Positions 59,789 through 64,000 of a stretch of DNA of 64,000 nucleotides are shown here, in pieces. The notes under the pieces are model-generated. The model was given only the letters and a program-made list of their open reading frames with translations, did not search any database and had not been told where the DNA came from. The stretch lies in the NCBI RefSeq assembly GCF_010500995.1, contig NZ_QVMK01000001.1, positions 62,001-126,000 of the forward strand, in the 5' to 3' direction. A program made the position numbers and the translations under genes. This DNA is from Bacteroides sp. 224. Its GTDB lineage: Bacteria > Bacteroidota > Bacteroidia > Bacteroidales > Bacteroidaceae. Numbering within the stretch: the first letter of the stretch is position 1; every line of letters begins with the position of its first letter.

Positions 59789-59876
59789 GAACACAGAGAC
59801 ACAGAGGCACAAAGTTTTTGCAAGTAATGCCTCTTGCCTTAATTTAAAATCTCTGTGACTTTGCGTCTCTGTGTTC
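59789..59876. repeat. Hairpin of ACACAGAG words
   Basis: 59789-59814 (GAACACAGAGACACAGAGG...) is nearly complementary to 59850-59876 (...TCTCTGTGTTC) around a 35-base loop. It uses the same word as 49169-49256 but in another order. It sits inside the locus between GH76 and the next gene and could lower or stabilise the downstream transcript. Confidence 0.85.
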
Positions 59877-59908
59877 TAAACAATAATAGAAATTAAATCT
59901 GAAAAAGA

Positions 59909-61051
59909 ATGAATACTAAAAATAGATTATGGAGCGTATGGACCTATGCTTTCTGCATGGTACTGATCGTACAATTCTCCGCCTGTTCGGAAGAGAAGCA
60001 TGATTTTGCTACGGCTCCGGAAATTAAAGATACCTATATTGATAAGCTGGATGCAGTAATCGTTGCCATGACGGACTTGCAGCAGAACTCCGATTATGGA
60101 AACAAAACCGGGCAGTATCCGGCAGAAAGCCGCGCCATCCTGAGCAATGCAATTGATGATGCCAACCGGGCTGTATTGCTGATTAAGTATCAAAACCCTG
60201 CTCCATCGGCAAGTGAGAAAGAAAGGTACCTGAAGAATGCCAATGATGCCATCGGCAGATTTAAAGAAACAATTCGCACAGAAGATGCCGAAACCATTCC
60301 GGCCGAGCTATTCGTAGATGGTAAGACAAACGAATCTTACATAAACTACGGACGCAGTAAAGACTACACAGTATTTGGCGAAACAGGAAATCAGGCATTT
60401 ACCATCGAGTTCTGGGTGAAGATCATGGAGCACGGACCACATGACAATGACATATTCCTTTGCACTTATATGTCGAACAGTCAGTGGCGTAATGGTTGGA
60501 TGCTTTACCGGCGTATTTCCAATGGTGGAATCTTCCGTGCTACCTGGGCAGGCATCACAGCAAGCGGTCGCAGAGGCTTGTGGGAACCCTCTTACACTGC
60601 ACCTGCCGACAAAGTATGGCAGCACTATGTGTTTATTCAAAGCGATAAAGGATTGGACGGCGATCCGAACCTGCGTGCAAAACTTTACCTGAACGGCGAA
60701 CTGAAAGCCACTCAAACCAACAGCAACGCAAGTGAGGTATATAACTCTACCGATTATGATAACTACGACAAACCAATGACGGGCTTCTGCCGTTGGGTAA
60801 ACAACGAGAGAATGGAAGAAGGTTTCTCCGGCTACATGAAGAAAATCCGCATCTGGAAAGAAGCAAAATCCGAAGAGTATGTGATAGCCTCTTCCAAAGA
60901 AGAAACAAACATCACCGGTAAAGAAACCAACCTGGTAGCCGCCTGGGATTTCACTTCCAAGCCCACCGGAGCAGATAACGAGGTACTCGACCTAACCGGC
61001 AAACATACCGCCAAACTGATCGGTACTTACAAATGGGAACGTATTAAATAA
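59909..61051 (+). CDS. DUF4972/LamG surface lipoprotein, shorter paralog
   Basis: A 380-residue lipoprotein (QFSAC lipobox, then SEEKHD). The DUF4972 part, one helical unit (DLQQNSDYGNKTGQYPAESR), is at ~40-110. A LamG/concanavalin-like domain follows (VDGKTNESYINYGRSKDYTV, QAFTIEFWVKI, MTGFCRWVNNE, FSGYMKKIRIWK). It probably binds glycan at the surface beside SusD. It is paralogous to the next protein, which has two helical units. Confidence 0.85.
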   Translation: MNTKNRLWSVWTYAFCMVLIVQFSACSEEKHDFATAPEIKDTYIDKLDAVIVAMTDLQQNSDYGNKTGQYPAESRAILSNAIDDANRAVLLIKYQNPAPSASEKERYLKNANDAIGRFKETIRTEDAETIPAELFVDGKTNESYINYGRSKDYTVFGETGNQAFTIEFWVKIMEHGPHDNDIFLCTYMSNSQWRNGWMLYRRISNGGIFRATWAGITASGRRGLWEPSYTAPADKVWQHYVFIQSDKGLDGDPNLRAKLYLNGELKATQTNSNASEVYNSTDYDNYDKPMTGFCRWVNNERMEEGFSGYMKKIRIWKEAKSEEYVIASSKEETNITGKETNLVAAWDFTSKPTGADNEVLDLTGKHTAKLIGTYKWERIK

Positions 61052-61077
61052 TCTTTTTACACCTAATAATTTGAAAT

Positions 61078-62541
61078 ATGAAACAACTTATAAATAAAAC
61101 AGCCGCCCGGCATCTACTATCTTTAGCATTGATAGTATGCATGGCCTGTCTATGGAGCGGGTGTTCGGATGATAACGATGTGGAATTCATCACAGATACT
61201 TCATTAAGTATTCTTCAGGAAAACCGTGCTTCTTTAGAATATCTGTTAAGCAGCTCTGCTTATGGCACTGCTCCGGGCACTTTCCCCGAAAGCAGCAAAC
61301 AGATTCTGAACACGGCGATTAATGAACTGGATACGCACATCGCCAAACTGAAAAACGGAGAGGGTATTACCGACAGTGCTTTGGAATCTCTCGTGGCCAA
61401 AACCAATCAAGCCATTGATTCCTTTAAAAATAGTCGTTTGTATAATCTTTCCGAAACAGCTCGTGAGCTTATCAGGAAACTCAACGCCAAAGCGGCCGAA
61501 TATGAAACCCTGTTGGAAGATAATACGGTATGGGGCGACCACAAAGGACAGTATCCGATAGACAGCAAAACGATTCTTCAAAAAGCCATTGATGATTTGT
61601 ATGCAGTGTCGGAACGTGCCCAGTCGGGTGCTATCACCAACTTTACACAAGAACTATTTGATGATGCTATGGCCTCTGCCGAAGAACAAAAACAAAAGCT
61701 CGAAGCAACCAAATGGGAAGAAGATCACATCACCTGGAACCTCTTTGTAGATGGCAACAAAGGTGGTTACATTGACTTTGGGTATAACGAAGACTATGTT
61801 AGATTCGGAGCCGACAACCATCAAAGCTTTACCATTGAACTTTGGGTAAACGTCAAAGAATTCTGTAGTAAATCCGGAGAAGATAACAGTACTTTCTTAG
61901 CATCGTATGTAAGTTCTCCGCGTAGCGGATGGCGTGTTCAGTACAGAAAATCGAGTGGAAAAGATTACATGAGAGGTACCATGGCGCACTGGCAAAACGA
62001 AGGTCCTAAAGACCCGGAATGGTGGGAACCACGTGCCTCCGTACCCAACCCACGGAATAACTGGACGCACTTTGCCTTTGCCGTATCCGATGATGGTGTA
62101 CCGGGATTCTCTCCTCCACAATCGCACTCCAAAGCCTGTGTATTTGTGAATGGTACTCAAACCGGAGACGTAATCCGTGTAGGCGAAGCCTGGAGAACAT
62201 ACTTGGAAGATGGCTGTGTAGATAAAAAAATGCCTCTAACCGGATTCTGCCGCTTAGGTTCCGATCAGGTAACCCGCGAAGAGTATTTCTCCGGATACCT
62301 CAAATACATTCGCATCTGGAAGAGTGTTAGAAGCCGCGATGAAATCCGTCTGTCTTCCTTAGGCGAAACGGATGTAGACCCCAATGATCCGAATCTGGTT
62401 GCCGCCTGGGATTTTGAAGTACTTGGCTCACAGCCTACAGGAACAATAATTCCCGATCTTACAGGTCGCCATACTGCAACACTAAAAGGTCCGGATGGAA
62501 CTTATAAATGGGTGGAAAGCACTACAATAGCTATACAATAA
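61078..62541 (+). CDS. DUF4972/LamG surface lipoprotein, longer paralog
   Basis: A 487-residue lipoprotein (WSGC lipobox, then SDDND). It has two DUF4972-like helical units in tandem (YGTAPGTFPESSKQILNTAI and WGDHKGQYPIDSKTILQKAI), the second resembling the only unit of its neighbour. The LamG-like domain (FVDGNKGGYIDFGYNEDYVRF, SFTIELWVNV, LTGFCRLGSDQ, YFSGYLKYIRIWK) ends the protein. Last gene of the locus; a terminator follows. Confidence 0.85.
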   Translation: MKQLINKTAARHLLSLALIVCMACLWSGCSDDNDVEFITDTSLSILQENRASLEYLLSSSAYGTAPGTFPESSKQILNTAINELDTHIAKLKNGEGITDSALESLVAKTNQAIDSFKNSRLYNLSETARELIRKLNAKAAEYETLLEDNTVWGDHKGQYPIDSKTILQKAIDDLYAVSERAQSGAITNFTQELFDDAMASAEEQKQKLEATKWEEDHITWNLFVDGNKGGYIDFGYNEDYVRFGADNHQSFTIELWVNVKEFCSKSGEDNSTFLASYVSSPRSGWRVQYRKSSGKDYMRGTMAHWQNEGPKDPEWWEPRASVPNPRNNWTHFAFAVSDDGVPGFSPPQSHSKACVFVNGTQTGDVIRVGEAWRTYLEDGCVDKKMPLTGFCRLGSDQVTREEYFSGYLKYIRIWKSVRSRDEIRLSSLGETDVDPNDPNLVAAWDFEVLGSQPTGTIIPDLTGRHTATLKGPDGTYKWVESTTIAIQ

Positions 62542-62570
62542 AGTTCTCTGTTAGGTATTAGTATTCTCTC

Positions 62571-62614
62571 GAATCCCTCTGCTTCCGGTAAGAAAGAAGT
62601 GGGGGGATTCTTTT
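62571..62614 (+). terminator. Terminator of the GH76 locus
   Basis: GAATCCC (62571-62577) pairs with GGGATTC (62604-62610) and is followed by TTTTG. It lies 30 bp after the last gene of the locus. Confidence 0.7.
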
Positions 62615-62626
62615 GTTATATAAGTT

Positions 62627-62702
62627 GCTACTGGCAATTGAATAAAATGCTACTGGCAATCAAGCAAATTGCTACTGGCAGTTAGAGCAAATGCTACCAG
62701 CA
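62627..62702. repeat. Tandem repeat, exact 22-bp period (GCTACTGGCA core)
   Basis: GCTACTGGCA starts at 62627, 62649 and 62671, and a variant GCTACCAGCA at 62693: four copies exactly 22 bp apart. The 12-base linkers vary but keep AAnnAA. It lies between the terminator and the metG promoter. Confidence 0.95.
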
Positions 62703-62743
62703 CTTTCAGTTCCAAAGAACACCTCTTTTTGAGAGAAAACAAT

Positions 62744-62751
62744 TACCTTTG
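62744..62751 (+). promoter_or_regulatory. -7 box for metG
   Basis: TACCTTTG fits TAnnTTTG exactly and lies 58 bp before the start codon. No -33 TTTG at the usual spacing. Confidence 0.5.
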
Positions 62752-62809
62752 CAAATTCGCAGATTATCACCTGTTATAAAGCTCTAACAGATAAATAAAA
62801 ACTCAATAT

Positions 62810-64000
62810 ATGGAAAAGAAATTCAAAAGAACCACTATTACTTCGGCTCTGCCATACGCCAATGGACCCGTGCATATCGGTCACCTGGCCGGAGTATACG
62901 TACCGGCAGATATCTACGCACGATATCTTCGCCTTAAAAAAGAAGAAGTAGTATTTATTGGAGGCTCAGATGAGCATGGCGTGCCCATCACCATCCGTGC
63001 AAAGAAAGAAGGTGTTACTCCGCAAGACATCGTAGATCGTTATCACTACCTGATAAAAGATTCTTTTGAGAAGTTTGGTATCTCTTTCGATATCTACTCG
63101 CGCACTACCTCGCAGACACATAAAGAGTTGGCATCGCAAATCTTCCGTACCATATATGATAAAAGCGGTTTTATTGAACAAACATCCGAGCAATATTATG
63201 ACGAAGAGGCGCATCAGTTCCTTGCCGACCGCTATATTACAGGCGAATGCCCTCATTGCCATTCGGAAGGCGCTTACGGCGACCAATGCGAGAAGTGCGG
63301 TACATCTCTTTCTCCTACCGACTTGATTAATCCTAAAAGCACCATCAGCGGAACGGCTCCTGTGATGAAAGAAACCAAGCACTGGTATCTGCCACTCGAC
63401 CAGCACGAAGCTTGGTTGCGTCAATGGATTCTGGAAGAGCATAAAGAATGGCGTCCCAACGTATACGGACAATGTAAGAGCTGGTTGGATATGGGGTTAC
63501 AACCCCGCGCTGTAAGTCGCGACCTCGATTGGGGTATCCCCGTTCCTGTAGAAGGAGCCGATGGTAAAGTGCTTTACGTTTGGTTTGATGCTCCTATCGG
63601 ATATATTTCTAACACCAAAGAACTATTTCCCGACAGTTGGGAAAAGTGGTGGAAAGATCCCAAAAGCCGTTTGGTTCATTTCATTGGTAAAGACAATATC
63701 GTATTCCATTGCATTGTGTTTCCTGCCATGCTCAAGGCAGAAGGAAGTTACATTCTTCCCGACAATGTGCCGGGCAATGAGTTTTTGAATCTGGAAGGAG
63801 ATAAAATCTCCACTTCGCGCAACTGGGCGGTATGGTTGCACGAATACTTGGAAGATTTCCCCGGCAAGCAAGACGTGTTGCGCTATGTACTTACCGCCAA
63901 TGCACCCGAAACGAAGGATAATGACTTTACCTGGAAAGACTTTCAGGCACGCAATAACAATGAGTTGGTAGCTGTGTATGGTAACTTCGTGAATCGTGCT
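62810..64000 (+). CDS. metG: Methionyl-tRNA synthetase, 5' part
   Basis: The first 397 codons of the enzyme that charges tRNA-Met; it runs off the window. HIGH is present as [13 protein letters not shown], and the zinc-binding insert has CPHC and CEKC. The lysine loop reads [13 protein letters not shown] (KISTS for KMSKS), as is usual for this group. The ATG at 62810 begins [20 protein letters not shown]. It is a single-gene unit upstream as far as can be seen. Confidence 0.96.
   Translation, partial: MEKKFKRTTITSALPYANGPVHIGHLAGVYVPADIYARYLRLKKEEVVFIGGSDEHGVPITIRAKKEGVTPQDIVDRYHYLIKDSFEKFGISFDIYSRTTSQTHKELASQIFRTIYDKSGFIEQTSEQYYDEEAHQFLADRYITGECPHCHSEGAYGDQCEKCGTSLSPTDLINPKSTISGTAPVMKETKHWYLPLDQHEAWLRQWILEEHKEWRPNVYGQCKSWLDMGLQPRAVSRDLDWGIPVPVEGADGKVLYVWFDAPIGYISNTKELFPDSWEKWWKDPKSRLVHFIGKDNIVFHCIVFPAMLKAEGSYILPDNVPGNEFLNLEGDKISTSRNWAVWLHEYLEDFPGKQDVLRYVLTANAPETKDNDFTWKDFQARNNNELVAVYGNFVNRA

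Noticed and set aside
62627..62702. Possible CRISPR array or integron-like repeats
   Set aside because: Four short copies at 22 bp with similar linkers; no cas, no integrase.

Overview
This window looks like the chromosome of a gut Bacteroides or a close Bacteroidales relative. The signs are paired SusC/SusD genes, lipoproteins with Cys-Ser/Asp after the lipobox, fimbrillin-like (Mfa-like) domains, DUF4248 and HU-type proteins, a FecR/ECF-sigma pair, and many candidate -7 boxes of the Bacteroides form TAnnTTTG. No tRNA, rRNA or CRISPR array was seen. Nothing here proves a species.

Layout. 1-923: the end of a degenerate AAA-ATPase gene. 1033-5724: a minus-strand pair of lipoproteins, each with a fimbrillin-like N-terminus fused to a beta-helix, one of them a family 1 pectate lyase. 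5929-10169: dusB, a small HUH (Y1) transposase gene between two 95-bp inverted repeats, and a YfhO-like membrane protein. 10318-11736: ahcY. 11842-16416: a phage-like replication module (S24 repressor facing DUF4373, primase-helicase, DUF4248 and HU genes) without integrase or structural genes. 16581-18927: acyl-CoA ligase with an XRE-cupin regulator.

19056-29004: a reduced sus-like locus on the minus strand (SusR-like regulator, GH97, SusC, SusD, SusE) with no GH13 enzyme. 29047-31328: rpsO and typA, divergent. 31349-33818: two cell-envelope proteins of unknown role. About 34026-42112: a decaying carbohydrate region, with a Kelch/SARP transmembrane regulator broken by a frameshift and a stop, an intact GH3, a GH3 that lost its start, and a GH43 that lost its first part. 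42333-45597: VanX-type dipeptidase, a THUMP-like methyltransferase and a secreted aminopeptidase C. 45643-50383: DUF4143 ATPase, DUF4010 membrane protein, CYTH protein, a 46-residue membrane protein, and prfB with its programmed frameshift.

51019-62541: a polysaccharide utilization locus controlled by an ECF sigma/anti-sigma pair (SusC with STN domain, SusD, GH76 endo-mannanase, two DUF4972-LamG lipoproteins), probably for alpha-1,6-mannan. 62810 to the end: metG, running off the window.

The least explained material is between genes. Three loci carry inverted arrays of 7-bp words of the form GTTnnnA. Three others carry tandem arrays with an exact 22- or 23-bp period but unrelated cores. Several more carry long imperfect hairpins. 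The same architectures recur with different sequences, which suggests common generating processes rather than copies of one element.
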